From: Datura wrightii
Lineage: Eukaryota; Streptophyta; Magnoliopsida; Solanales; Solanaceae
DNA length: 64,000 bases
Assembly: GCA_035772735.1 (NCBI GenBank)
Contig: JASDFA010000010.1
Coordinates: 182,221,501 to 182,285,500 of the forward strand
Direction of reading: 5' to 3'
Below are positions 10,726 through 19,345 of this stretch, in pieces. A program made the position numbers and the translations under genes. How positions within the stretch are numbered: the stretch's first letter is position 1; each line of letters begins with the position of its first letter. Below the pieces are notes generated by a model that was not told where the DNA came from, did not search any database, and saw nothing but the letters and a program-made list of their open reading frames with translations.

Positions 10726-11043
10726 TCTAGCGTCAAAGGAGTAACTATGCTCATGGAAGCTAACCAAGAGCATTGTACTATCTTCGTTCCGCGTCTCCTT
10801 AAATGGAACGATATACTTACGGATGAAGAGTGGAAATTTGACTCTATCACCAACCCTTTACCCATTCAACCCGAAAGGTCTCAGATCGAAAGGGTTATCC
10901 AATTTCCAGATGGATCTATTAACCTTAAGTTTTTAAGATCCAACTCTCAAAGCCAAGCTTCTTCAAGTAGAAGAATGTCTTCGGCTAGACCTTCTTCTTT
11001 CAACCCCCGGAGGGAGATGATAAATCCATTAACCCTGCCATGA
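10276..11043 (+). CDS. Chimeric ORF: FLX-like coiled coil fused in frame to a pararetroviral ORF tail
   Basis: The 255-codon open frame begins at an ATG in the FLX-like exon of unit B. Residues about 38-150 are the FLX-like coiled coil. From about residue 151 it continues without a stop into sequence with the character of a pararetroviral movement-protein C-terminus: a PRLLKWNDI motif, then DEEWKFDSITNPLP, an IQFPDGSINL segment and a Ser/Arg-rich tail. It ends at TGA 11041-11043, overlapping the next ATG by an ATGA. The N-terminal 30 or so codons are out of frame with the ancestral FLX reading, so the fusion is probably fortuitous. The expected core movement domain (30K type) is absent. Expression is unknown. 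Confidence 0.6.
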   Translation: MRRKEVFKFLGTHLITLHVIAQILCVRITLQNILPRVLYLTHDLLEKELEMHNVEIRSLLYENKRLIEERFVSQHELDAARKELHHMNLIITEIQVQHEIHSRKFMERGLKLIEKIQAIEPLKNKYKHLRTKVIKLCTVKQDFSYQVETLSSVKGVTMLMEANQEHCTIFVPRLLKWNDILTDEEWKFDSITNPLPIQPERSQIERVIQFPDGSINLKFLRSNSQSQASSSRRMSSARPSSFNPRREMINPLTLP

Positions 11044-11243
11044 AGGTTCGTGGCGTTGATTTTACTCAGACTATCCCTAAAGTCTACTACGAAGATACCT
11101 TTTCTAGCCCTTCTCCTAGCGATATGAGGCCTGATCATAGTCGAAAAGATTCTCTCGGAGTTCTCACCTCTGATGATGAATTCGTCTCGACAAAAAGAAA
11201 ATCAACATGTGGTGGAAACTACCCGAACACCAGAGAAAGGTAG
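11040..11243 (+). CDS. Small pararetroviral ORF between the upstream ORF tail and the polyprotein
   Basis: This 67-codon frame starts within an ATGA overlap with the upstream stop and ends 37 nt inside the start of the polyprotein ORF, in a third frame. The content is acidic/Ser-rich (SSPSPSDMR, LTSDDEF) with no known domain. Stop/start overlaps of this kind are usual in caulimoviruses, where ribosomes reinitiate. It could instead be one segment of an originally continuous upstream ORF broken by frameshifts; comparison with relatives would decide. It may not be an independent gene. Confidence 0.4.
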   Translation: MKVRGVDFTQTIPKVYYEDTFSSPSPSDMRPDHSRKDSLGVLTSDDEFVSTKRKSTCGGNYPNTRER

Positions 11244-14200
11244 AATGGTATAAAGCTACCTATACTTTGGATCAAAGAACCACGTTCAGGGACAAATGGT
11301 TTAAAGACATGAGAAGATTCAAGACTGAGATTGAATTCTTTAAATGGTTTGAATGCTCAGGACAAATTGATGATAAGCAGTCATCTCTCCAAGTCTTGGT
11401 CAACAAATGGTACACCAAGGATCAGGTAATTGAAAGCATTACTCCTCCTCTAGAAGGAATATCTATCCCTTACAAAAAGGAAGTTGTTACTGCAACACCC
11501 TTCAAAAAACTCAAGGGAAAAACCAGTTCTACTCCTGTCTCCTCAGAAGACATTGATAAAATCTTGGAACAGAACAACTATACCAACCAGATCCTTCATG
11601 TTGTCTCCAGACAAATTGAAGAGAAAAATAATCATAATTCCTTGGCCAAACCAAGTACCTCAAAGGTTAGCTCCAAAATTGAAACTAACCCCATCTTCAG
11701 AATCCCAGAATTCTCAAAAGAAAAATATCCCAATCTCTCCAAAGAATTCGGAAGTTCCCCTGACCTGCTAGAAAGGATCAATGAGCAGCTTTCCAGACTT
11801 AAGGTCACTCAGGGAAGTGACAAAAAGATCAGTACCCTTTTGGAACGACATCCAAATAAAAGGAACTTTTATCCCAGACCTTCATTTCCGGACGTTCAGT
11901 TCGAAGAGAACACCTTACATCCCCAGTCCACAGCAGATGGAATGGGTATTACAGAATGGAACATTAATGGAATGGCCGAAGACCAAATCTATAATAAGCT
12001 CCAAGAAATTGGAATGAACATCACAGCCTACAAAATGAAAGGTGCCAGTGACAGACACGCAGCTACTATGATAACTGCAGGGTTTACTGGAACCCTCAAG
12101 AACTGGTGGGATAACTACCTTACTGAAGCCAATAAGAATGATATTTTCAATGCAACTGTTACTCAGACGGTAGTTAAGACTGAAAATGGAGCTCAGACTT
12201 CTGAAGTAATCACGACAGAGGATGCTACTGCCACTTTGGTATATAGCATAGCAAAACATTTCGTGGGAGAACCACGACTCTTTCAGGACAGAAGCCTTGA
12301 AATCCTAAATAACCTATACTGCAAGAAGCTCACAGACTTCAGGTGGTACAAGGACATGTTCCTCAACAAGGTCATGATAAGACCTGACTGCAACAACGAA
12401 TACTGGAAGGAGCGCTTCTTAAGCGGGCTACCTCCTCATTTTGCCGAAAAGGTTAAGTCAAAGATCAGAGATAGATGTGAAGGGAAAATCCCTTATGATC
12501 AACTCTCTTATGGTGATCTCATTAGCATAATTAATGTCGTCGCCATTGAACTCTGCACTGACCTCAAGCTGAAGAAACAGCTTAAAGAGGATCAGAAGTC
12601 TTCACCTGCAGAATTAGGAACATTCTGCCAAGACTTTGGATTTCCCCTGCTAAAACCTCCCTCTGCTAGGAGACCTAGCAAAAGAGAAAGGACCACAGGG
12701 AAATACAAGAAAACTTCTTCGAAGAAAGGAAGAGATTTCAGAGAGAAGAAATCTAAGAGAAAGTTCAGAAGAAGGAATTCTGAGGAATCCTCGTCACAAG
12801 AGACTTGTTGGACATGTGGCAAGAAGGGCCACAGGGCTAATAAATGCCCCAGAAACAGCAAGAAGAAGAAGAAGATTAACCTTCTCCAAGTTGACGAAGA
12901 GATCAAACAAAAACTATACTCGATTCTTGAAGAAGAAGAATCAGAGTCTGAAAACACTTCTGAAGAAGAAGATAGCGAAGACGAAGAGTTCTTAAATGTT
13001 GCCCAGCATTCAGAATCAGAAGAAGATGTTTCTGAGTGTAACTGCAATGGTGCATTCTGCCTCTGTGATAGTGGAACTATCAGAGTTATCTCAGAGAAAA
13101 CTGCAGAAACTCTCTTCTCAACAATAGAACACATCCAGGACGATGATGTTCGTAGAAATTATCTCATTGAGCTACAAAAGCTAGTCACTCACCAAAAGGA
13201 AGAAAGACCTAAGGTGACCCCTTTCAGCATGAAACAAATCATGCAGAGATTCGACACTAAGAAGGAAGAACCTTCTATAGAAGAACTTCGAAAAGAAGTG
13301 AAATTTCTAAAAGAAGAAGTCAAGGAAGTCAAGAGCAGACTTCACAAGGTTGAAATTGATGCCCTTACAGAACAAGTTCTTAAAGGCGTCAACAATGGAG
13401 CTTCTACCTCCAAAGGTAAATCGATGAATATCTCTGACGATGATCAATCGGTAGAACAGAATGACAACCTCATTGAGGAATCAGAAGGTAATGCTGGCCT
13501 CGGAGTCATCACAAAGGTTAGACCTCAGCCTTCTCACATTCTTATTAAGCTTGTTATTAACGATAATTTCATCCTTAATAAGATTGCTTTGTTAGATAGT
13601 GGTGCAGACAGGAACTGCATAACAGAAGGACTCATCCCGACCAAGTACCTAAGTAAAGGTACTACCAGGTTGTATAGCGCTACAGGTGAGCGTATTGCCA
13701 TCAACTATAAGTTGAACAAAGCCCATATCTGCAACAATGGTATATGCCTTGTAAATGATTTTGTTATAACCAAAAACATTAATGAGGATATTATTTTGGG
13801 AATTCCTTTTATTACCCAAATTAAACCTTATGTTTCAGATTTTAATGAAATACGTACAAAAATTTTAGGAAAAGAAATTTCCTTTCCATTCATTAAAACT
13901 CTTTCTCTTGAAGAAAGTAAATTTTTGCATAAACAAACTGCTTTTAAAACAAGTCAGATTTGTTTTATTAAAGAAGACATTAAGCTTAAGAAAATTGAGC
14001 AAATTTTAAAAACCCCGGGAATGATTACTAAGATTTCCGACTTACAAAAAACTTTTGAAAAAGAAATTTGCTCAAAATTTCCAAATGCCTTTTGGGCCAG
14101 AAAAGCCCACACTGTTGATCTTCCATATATTGATGGTTTTAACGAACAGGCCATATCCACTAAGGCTAGGCCCATTCAAATGAACCATGAGTTAATGGAA

Positions 14201-15472
14201 GTTTGCAAGAAAGAGATTGACACTCTTTTAAACAATAAAATTATTCGGCCTTCTAAATCCCCTTGGAGTTGTTCGGCCTTTTATGTTAACAAAGCAGCGG
14301 AGAAAGAAAGAGGTTCTCCCAGACTTGTTATCAATTATAAGCCCCTGAACGCCGCTCTGAAGTGGATTAGATATCCCATTCCTAACAAACGTGATTTGTT
14401 AAAAAGAACTTTTAAAGCCAACATTTACAGCAAATTTGATGTGAAGTCAGGTTTCTGGCAAATTCAAATTTCTGAAAAAGATAAATACAAAACTGCTTTC
14501 AATGTCCCATTCGGACAATTTGAATGGAATGTTATGCCTTTTGGGCTTAAGAATGCCCCATCAGAATTTCAAAACATCATGAACTCCCTTTTTAATTGCA
14601 TCAGCCATTTTTCTATAGTTTATATAGATGATGTACTGATATTTTCAGAGGACATAGATTCTCATTTCAAACATTTAAATGTTTTTCTAAAAATTGTAAA
14701 ACAAAATGGTCTTGTGGTTAGGGCCAAAAAGATCAAGATACTTCAAACAAAAATAAGGTTTTTGGGCCATGATCTTTTTCAGGGCACTTATAAACCCATT
14801 TGCAAAGCCATTGAGTTCGCGGATAAATTTCCTGATGTTATCTTGGATAAAACCCAATTACAAAGGTTTTTAGGAAGCCTTAATTACGTTGCCGATTTTA
14901 TTCCTAAAATTAGGCAAATTTCCAAACCCTTGTTCGACAGGTTAAAGAAATCCCCTACCCCTTGGGGCAGTGCTCAGACCAATTCAGTCATTGAAATTAA
15001 GAGGATGGCTAAAAACCTTCCTTGCCTGGGCATCCCCAACCCAGAAGCGTTTATGATTGTTGAAACAGACGCCTCCGATATTGGTTATGGTGGCATCCTC
15101 AAGCAAAAGAAGTCTTCTGAAGACTTAGAACAGTTAGTCCGTTTTACTTCTGGAGTCTGGAACTCCGCGCAGAAAAACTATAGTACGGTTAAGAAAGAAA
15201 TTCTTTCCATCGTTCTTTGTGTTACTAAATTTCAAGATGATTTGATTAACAAAGAATTCTTGATAAGAGTGGATTGCAAACCAGCCAAAGACATCCTTTT
15301 AAAAGATGTTAAAAATCTTGTTTCAAAACAGATCTTTGCCAGATGGCAAGCTTTATTATCTAGTTTTGATTTTAAAATTGAATTCTTAAAAGGAGAAAAT
15401 AATTCTCTTCCGGATTTTCTAACCAGAGAATTTTTGCAGGGAAATAATGAAGCCCTTCAATCTCAGGCCTAA
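11207..15472 (+). CDS. Pararetroviral polyprotein: capsid, zinc knuckle, aspartic protease, reverse transcriptase, RNase H
   Basis: One open frame of 1421 codons. The N-terminal third is capsid-like, with a retroviral-gag-type region at about residues 270-440. A basic tract precedes the CCHC knuckle starting at Cys534 (CWTCGKKGHRANKC), and a Glu/Asp-rich stretch follows. The protease active site is LDSGADRN with Asp797. RT occupies about 1000-1200, with YIDD at 1139-1142 and an upstream SKFDVKSGFWQI motif. RNase H follows, with its first acidic residue Asp1288 (ETDASDIGYGG), to the C-terminus. No integrase is present. The frame is unbroken, unlike the Copia pol at 52-56 kb, which suggests a comparatively young integration. 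The first 35 codons overlap the small upstream ORF, so the natural start is uncertain. Confidence 0.9.
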   Translation: MWWKLPEHQRKVEWYKATYTLDQRTTFRDKWFKDMRRFKTEIEFFKWFECSGQIDDKQSSLQVLVNKWYTKDQVIESITPPLEGISIPYKKEVVTATPFKKLKGKTSSTPVSSEDIDKILEQNNYTNQILHVVSRQIEEKNNHNSLAKPSTSKVSSKIETNPIFRIPEFSKEKYPNLSKEFGSSPDLLERINEQLSRLKVTQGSDKKISTLLERHPNKRNFYPRPSFPDVQFEENTLHPQSTADGMGITEWNINGMAEDQIYNKLQEIGMNITAYKMKGASDRHAATMITAGFTGTLKNWWDNYLTEANKNDIFNATVTQTVVKTENGAQTSEVITTEDATATLVYSIAKHFVGEPRLFQDRSLEILNNLYCKKLTDFRWYKDMFLNKVMIRPDCNNEYWKERFLSGLPPHFAEKVKSKIRDRCEGKIPYDQLSYGDLISIINVVAIELCTDLKLKKQLKEDQKSSPAELGTFCQDFGFPLLKPPSARRPSKRERTTGKYKKTSSKKGRDFREKKSKRKFRRRNSEESSSQETCWTCGKKGHRANKCPRNSKKKKKINLLQVDEEIKQKLYSILEEEESESENTSEEEDSEDEEFLNVAQHSESEEDVSECNCNGAFCLCDSGTIRVISEKTAETLFSTIEHIQDDDVRRNYLIELQKLVTHQKEERPKVTPFSMKQIMQRFDTKKEEPSIEELRKEVKFLKEEVKEVKSRLHKVEIDALTEQVLKGVNNGASTSKGKSMNISDDDQSVEQNDNLIEESEGNAGLGVITKVRPQPSHILIKLVINDNFILNKIALLDSGADRNCITEGLIPTKYLSKGTTRLYSATGERIAINYKLNKAHICNNGICLVNDFVITKNINEDIILGIPFITQIKPYVSDFNEIRTKILGKEISFPFIKTLSLEESKFLHKQTAFKTSQICFIKEDIKLKKIEQILKTPGMITKISDLQKTFEKEICSKFPNAFWARKAHTVDLPYIDGFNEQAISTKARPIQMNHELMEVCKKEIDTLLNNKIIRPSKSPWSCSAFYVNKAAEKERGSPRLVINYKPLNAALKWIRYPIPNKRDLLKRTFKANIYSKFDVKSGFWQIQISEKDKYKTAFNVPFGQFEWNVMPFGLKNAPSEFQNIMNSLFNCISHFSIVYIDDVLIFSEDIDSHFKHLNVFLKIVKQNGLVVRAKKIKILQTKIRFLGHDLFQGTYKPICKAIEFADKFPDVILDKTQLQRFLGSLNYVADFIPKIRQISKPLFDRLKKSPTPWGSAQTNSVIEIKRMAKNLPCLGIPNPEAFMIVETDASDIGYGGILKQKKSSEDLEQLVRFTSGVWNSAQKNYSTVKKEILSIVLCVTKFQDDLINKEFLIRVDCKPAKDILLKDVKNLVSKQIFARWQALLSSFDFKIEFLKGENNSLPDFLTREFLQGNNEALQSQA

Positions 15473-15604
15473 GTTTACAGGCTCATCATCTAGCTCTCCT
15501 TCCAGAAAGGAGAATGAAACAAAAACAGTAAAACCATTCAACATCCGACCGTCTATGAACGACCATCATCCTAACAAGTTTTCTGTTTTGGCAGTTTTCC
15601 TCCG

Positions 15605-16762
15605 ATGGATCCCAAAATGACCATCACACCCTTTCCTCCTCTTCCAGCAAAGAAAGAAGTAACTACTTCTCCTTTCAAACCGTTGGAGCCAACCTCCGTT
15701 TCTCCCACAGGTAACCCAAGGTTTACTGCTCTCCAAACCAGGGACAGTTACACCCTTAAAACTCCTGAAAGTTATGCTGAGGCGGTCCACCCGGATTCAG
15801 CAACCAAACCAAAACCCCCGAATTCACCTCCCAAAAAGGAAACTTTCGAAACCAGAGTCAAACAAGTATCCCCAATCCTTGCTTTAGATAAGGAATATGA
15901 AAATTATGACATCAGAAACCTGATCAGACCCCTCTATACCAACAAAAACTATGTTGATACAGACAACCCTATTAAGACTCGAAAGTTCTTTGAATTCATT
16001 TTAGTTGACACTGGATCAGCTGATATAGAACACCAATTTAGGAATCCTTCAGATCCTGAAAGTATTGCCTACTCGAAAATCACCATTAAAAAGATTTTCA
16101 CTCCCTTTGCTTGGATGGCAGACCACCTGCACACTCCAATCCCCCTCTCAAGACCTTTTAAACCTCAGAGTTACAATTGGTTCGACTACCAACATGCCTG
16201 GTTCAATTTTATGTACCTACGCCCTACCACTCATACTTGGTTCATTAAATACGGACCAGAATTATCAAAATCAATTTTACCCAGATGGTTCTACGAATGG
16301 TGGAACTATTTTGGAGGAAATCACCAAACTTTGCCAAAATCTTATTTGGAAAAATTTCCTCAGTTCATAGCTGAGAACAGTATCTCCACATTACCAGAGC
16401 ACATCCAAATGTGCAAATACTTTGTCCAGAGAAGGATCTCTTACATTCTAAGCTGGTCTTTTTCAATTCATGAATTTGACTGTATCAGATATTTGTCCAG
16501 AGAAATCCTTATTAAAGGATGGGTCCCTGCGGCCAAGGAACCTAAGCTGCAAATTCCCAAAGCAAAGGAAGTAAGATCTTCTTCAAACAAAGAAGACCTC
16601 AAAAAGAGGTTACAAAAAGCTTTGTCCGATCTAGATGACAACACAGACGAAAAGTCCATCACGGCTCTCCTAGAAGAGGTCTCATCCAGTGAAGACAATG
16701 GAGATATGTTATATCCCAAAGCTTTGGCACAATCCTACGCAGATCCATTTTATGAGGATTAG
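15605..16762 (+). CDS. Downstream pararetroviral ORF (385 aa), possible inclusion-body/transactivator position
   Basis: It lies 132 nt after the polyprotein stop and begins at ATG 15605. Residues 1-90 are proline/lysine-rich and look disordered. About 110-310 form a conserved aromatic-rich region (YNWFDYQHAWFNF, then PRWFYEWWNYFG). The tail contains a Lys/Arg-rich stretch and then an acidic Ser-rich segment (EEVSSSEDNGD). I recall similar WFYEWW-type proteins in the last ORF of solanaceous endogenous pararetroviruses. In caulimoviruses this position holds the translational transactivator/inclusion protein, but no diagnostic motif was verified, so the function is inference. The ORF is unbroken. 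Confidence 0.6.
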   Translation: MDPKMTITPFPPLPAKKEVTTSPFKPLEPTSVSPTGNPRFTALQTRDSYTLKTPESYAEAVHPDSATKPKPPNSPPKKETFETRVKQVSPILALDKEYENYDIRNLIRPLYTNKNYVDTDNPIKTRKFFEFILVDTGSADIEHQFRNPSDPESIAYSKITIKKIFTPFAWMADHLHTPIPLSRPFKPQSYNWFDYQHAWFNFMYLRPTTHTWFIKYGPELSKSILPRWFYEWWNYFGGNHQTLPKSYLEKFPQFIAENSISTLPEHIQMCKYFVQRRISYILSWSFSIHEFDCIRYLSREILIKGWVPAAKEPKLQIPKAKEVRSSSNKEDLKKRLQKALSDLDDNTDEKSITALLEEVSSSEDNGDMLYPKALAQSYADPFYED

Positions 16763-16882
16763 TCCCAGTTGAGGATATTAAAATCCAAAAATACTGCACT
16801 TCCACTAATAGAGGTTCAAAGAACCGGAATTATTAGTAGGAAAAGTGACTAAACCATAATAAAATCAATCCGCAGGGAAAAT

Positions 16883-17134
16883 GCCACTTGCTAAAGGATT
16901 TCAGCAGAAATCTCCATTGGACCCCACTAAAGGTCACATCAAGAAAAAAGCAGCCTCCCACTTGCAAAAGCTGTCTCCCACTTGCGAAAAGCAACGGTCC
17001 ACTTTGAAGATAAAGATATCTTCCCACTCAGAAAAGCAGATGCCCACTCAACTCTGAAGATAAGGGCAATCTCCTTCAGCCAATCAGAAGAGACCACCGA
17101 GTCTTATACTTTATCTCTTCTCATCTATAAAAGA
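16883..17134 (+). promoter_or_regulatory. Pararetroviral pregenomic promoter with repeated upstream motif
   Basis: CTATAAAAGA at 17125-17134 serves as TATA box. Upstream are repeated CCCACTTGC-AAAAGC-like motifs near 16883, 16957, 16976 and 17022, with a partial copy near 17043, and two GAAGATAA motifs near 17007 and 17056. The arrangement parallels the enhancer-plus-TATA design of 35S-type promoters, and the region lies between the last ORF and the primer-binding site as expected. Activity in the plant is not known. Confidence 0.65.
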
Positions 17135-17240
17135 TAAAAGATTTCATATGTTAAGGATCAAAAAATATAGATAGAAAATATTTCTCTGAGAGCCTTTCAC
17201 TGTAATATGATTGTAATCTCCAAAGCTTCTGCTTCAATGA

Positions 17241-17246
17241 AATAAA
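17241..17246 (+). terminator. AATAAA poly(A) signal of the pararetrovirus
   Basis: AATAAA lies about 110 bp downstream of the TATA box and 70 bp before the primer-binding site, the place where the terminally redundant caulimovirid transcript is cleaved and polyadenylated. Confidence 0.6.
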
Positions 17247-17315
17247 TCTCTGTTTAAAGTAAGTTCTTGTTCATTTACTGCTTGCTTACTTTTATATTAT
17301 GCGATCCTACTTGAA

Positions 17316-17333
17316 TGGTATCAGAGCCATGTT
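17316..17333 (+). other. tRNA-Met primer-binding site; genome origin of the pararetrovirus
   Basis: TGGTATCAGAGCCATGTT is complementary to the 3' end of plant initiator tRNA-Met, the usual primer for minus-strand synthesis in Caulimoviridae. It defines position 1 of the viral map and shows that the integrated copy is permuted, with about 290 bp of leader after it. Confidence 0.85.
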
Positions 17334-17518
17334 AGTTTGCTTTAATATAGCCATGAGAGGCCAGATTTTAGATGTCATGACTATGTGACTTATACTTCTG
17401 AAACTTATTGAGTTAATATTTCAGCTTAGGTATTTCCTGATTATTCTGTATGAATCTTATAACTGTTCAATGGTTATGTTGAAGTTACGTACGGTTGTTA
17501 AGAGGTGGTTTCGAGGTA

Positions 17519-17600
17519 TTCTCAAGTAGTTGCGATGCCGACAGGCGGCCGTTTAGCCGAAAGGACAAGCGTTTAGGCTGCAAGGTACTTTGCTTGAGAA
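17519..17600 (+). other. Stem-loop in the pararetroviral leader
   Basis: TTCTCAAG (17519-17526) pairs with CTTGAGAA (17593-17600), extended inwards by an imperfect AAGTAGTTGC/GCAAGGTACTT pairing. A small CGGC/GCCG hairpin lies inside. Long leaders folded into a large stem are typical of caulimovirid RNAs, where ribosomes shunt past them; the present copy may keep only part of the structure. Confidence 0.45.
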
Positions 17601-17620
17601 ACTCGTATAATTTCCATGGG

Positions 17621-18410
17621 AAACTCTACTGGTTAATTCCATTTCAGCTATTGAGTTAGATTTGAGTCAGTTTCGCCTTTGCATATATAATTTCATGACC
17701 TTTACATTTTTGTTTTACTTTAGAAGAAGATAAGTTTCTATAAGATCTTGTCTGTCCAACAGGGGATTTAATAATGCACTTATTTGCTTTCATTGGACAT
17801 TGAAAAAGACTTAATTGAATTACAATTGCGACACTATCATCAGTAGAATAAAATTTATGTATTAGACTGAATCATTCAGTTGCTCTTAAGTTGTGTTCTT
17901 TTCTTAATTGTTTGGTCTAATTCTTTAACAACATCTGTGAGATGAAGGAAGTATTCAAATTCCTTGGAATGCATTTAATAACCCTCTACGTTATCCAGCA
18001 TAAAATATTGCCCCAAATCCTATGTCTACGGATTACCCTGCAGAACATATTGCCTCGGGTTCTATGACTTCCCCATGATTTGTTAGAAAAAGAACTTGAA
18101 ATGCATAACGTTGAAATCTATAGTCTTTTGTATGAAAACAAGAGATTGATTGAAGAACGAATTGTTTCAAAACGCGAGTTAGGTGGTGCTAGGGAGGAAC
18201 TTCATCACATGAATCTTATGATAACTGATATTCAGGCACCACATGAAATCCACTCTAGAGAACTTATGGAAAGGAGTTTGAAGCTGATAGAGAAAATCTC
18301 AGCTTATTGAACCAATCAAAAATGAGGTTAAACACCTATGTACTGAAGTTATGAGGTTTAGGTTTTGTACTATCAAACATAATCTCTTCTGTCAGGTAGA
18401 GACACTCACG
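17621..18410 (+). pseudogene. FLX-like fragment, unit C
   Basis: It begins with CTCTACTGGTTAATTCC directly at the viral right edge, then intron-like sequence matching unit B. The coding-derived block at about 17940-18400 encodes LEKELEMHNVEI, ENKRLIEER, REELHHMNLMI and MERSLKLIEKI before a frameshift near 18300. It then turns back into its own inverted copy (unit D) after CAGGTAGAGACACTC. Confidence 0.75.
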
Positions 18411-18990
18411 ACGTGGCTAAGAGATTATGTTTGAAAGTACAAATGCTCATAACTTCAATAAGGAAGTGTTTAACCTCATTTTTTTAGAGGTTTAATAGCC
18501 GAGAATTCTCTATTAACTTCAAACCCATTTCCATAAGTTTTGTAGAGTGAAGTTTCAAGTTGAGCCTCAATATCAGCTATCAGAAAATTCATGTGATGAA
18601 GTTCCTCCCTAGCAGCACCTAATTCGTGTTGTGAAATAATTGTTTCTTCAACTAGTCTCTTGTTTTCATACAAAAGACTACAGATTTCAACATTACACAT
18701 TTCACGTTCTTTTTCTAACAAGGCATTGGGGAAGCATACAACCCAGACAATATTTTTTGCAGGGTAACTCGAAGGCATAGGACCTGGGGCAATATGTTCT
18801 GCAGTATAACCCGTAGGTTTATAAAATGAGTTCTAAAAAATTAGATTATTTCCTTCCATCTCACTGGTGTTGTTAAAGAACAATATCAAAGAATTATATC
18901 AAACAATCAGGAAAAAAAACAACTTAAGAGCAAATGAATGATAGAGACAAATACAAGAGTTTTACTCTACTGATGACAGTGTCACAGTAG
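18411..18990 (-). pseudogene. FLX-like fragment, unit D, inverted copy of C
   Basis: On the minus strand it encodes LEKEREMCNVEI, ENKRLVEE, SQHELGAAREELHHMNFL and a broken continuation. With unit C it forms a foldback. The inner end is a perfect 14-bp stem, AAACATAATCTCTT at 18375-18388 against its complement at 18419-18432, around a 30-nt loop, and homology continues outwards for several hundred bases. Confidence 0.75.
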
Positions 18991-19345
18991 AGTTTTACTC
19001 TACTGGTTAATTCCATTTCAGCTATTGAGTTAGATTTGAGTCAGTTTCGCTTAAAATGCATAATATTGAAATCTATAGTCTTTTGTATGAAAACAAGAGA
19101 CTGATTGAAGAAAGAATTGTTTCACAACACGAATTAGGTGCTGCTAGAGAGAAATTTCATCACATGAATCTTATGATAACTAATATGCAGGCACCACATG
19201 AAATCCACTCTAGAACTTATGGAAAAGAGTTTGAAGCTAATAGAGAAAATCCCAGCTATTGAACCTATCAAAAATGAGGGTAAACACCTACGTACTGAAA
19301 TTATAATGCTTTGTACTATAGACACTCTCTACGTGGCTCGAGAGA
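18991..19345 (+). pseudogene. FLX-like fragment, unit E, with internal deletion
   Basis: It opens with the same TTTTACTCTACTGGTTAATTCC intron start as unit C, then jumps near 19050 straight to coding-derived sequence (MHNIEIYSLLYENKRLIEER, then HHMNLMI), so several hundred bases present in C are missing. A frameshift follows near 19210. It ends at GACACTCTCTACGTGGCTCGAG, turning into unit F. Confidence 0.7.

Larger units (their letters stand above)
10726..17620 (+). mobile_element. Endogenous pararetrovirus (Caulimoviridae), nearly full length, 6.9 kb
   Basis: In order: the C-terminal end of an upstream (movement-protein-like) ORF, a small ORF, a 1421-codon capsid/protease/RT/RNase H ORF, a 385-codon ORF, a TATA promoter, AATAAA, and a tRNA-Met primer-binding site followed by about 290 bp of leader. 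There are no LTRs and no integrase, as expected for a plant pararetrovirus that is integrated passively. The ends are permuted relative to the genome start at the primer site: the left edge falls inside the first ORF and the right edge inside the leader, so some leader and the N-terminal part of the first ORF are missing. Both edges abut FLX-like fragments (units B and C). The genus is not decided: the ORF layout resembles several solanaceous endogenous groups, including solendovirus-like elements. Confidence 0.9.

Noticed and set aside
12592..13134. 180-codon minus-strand ORF inside the viral polyprotein
   Set aside because: It mirrors the Lys/Glu-rich coding strand, giving a low-complexity Ser/Phe/Leu-rich product.
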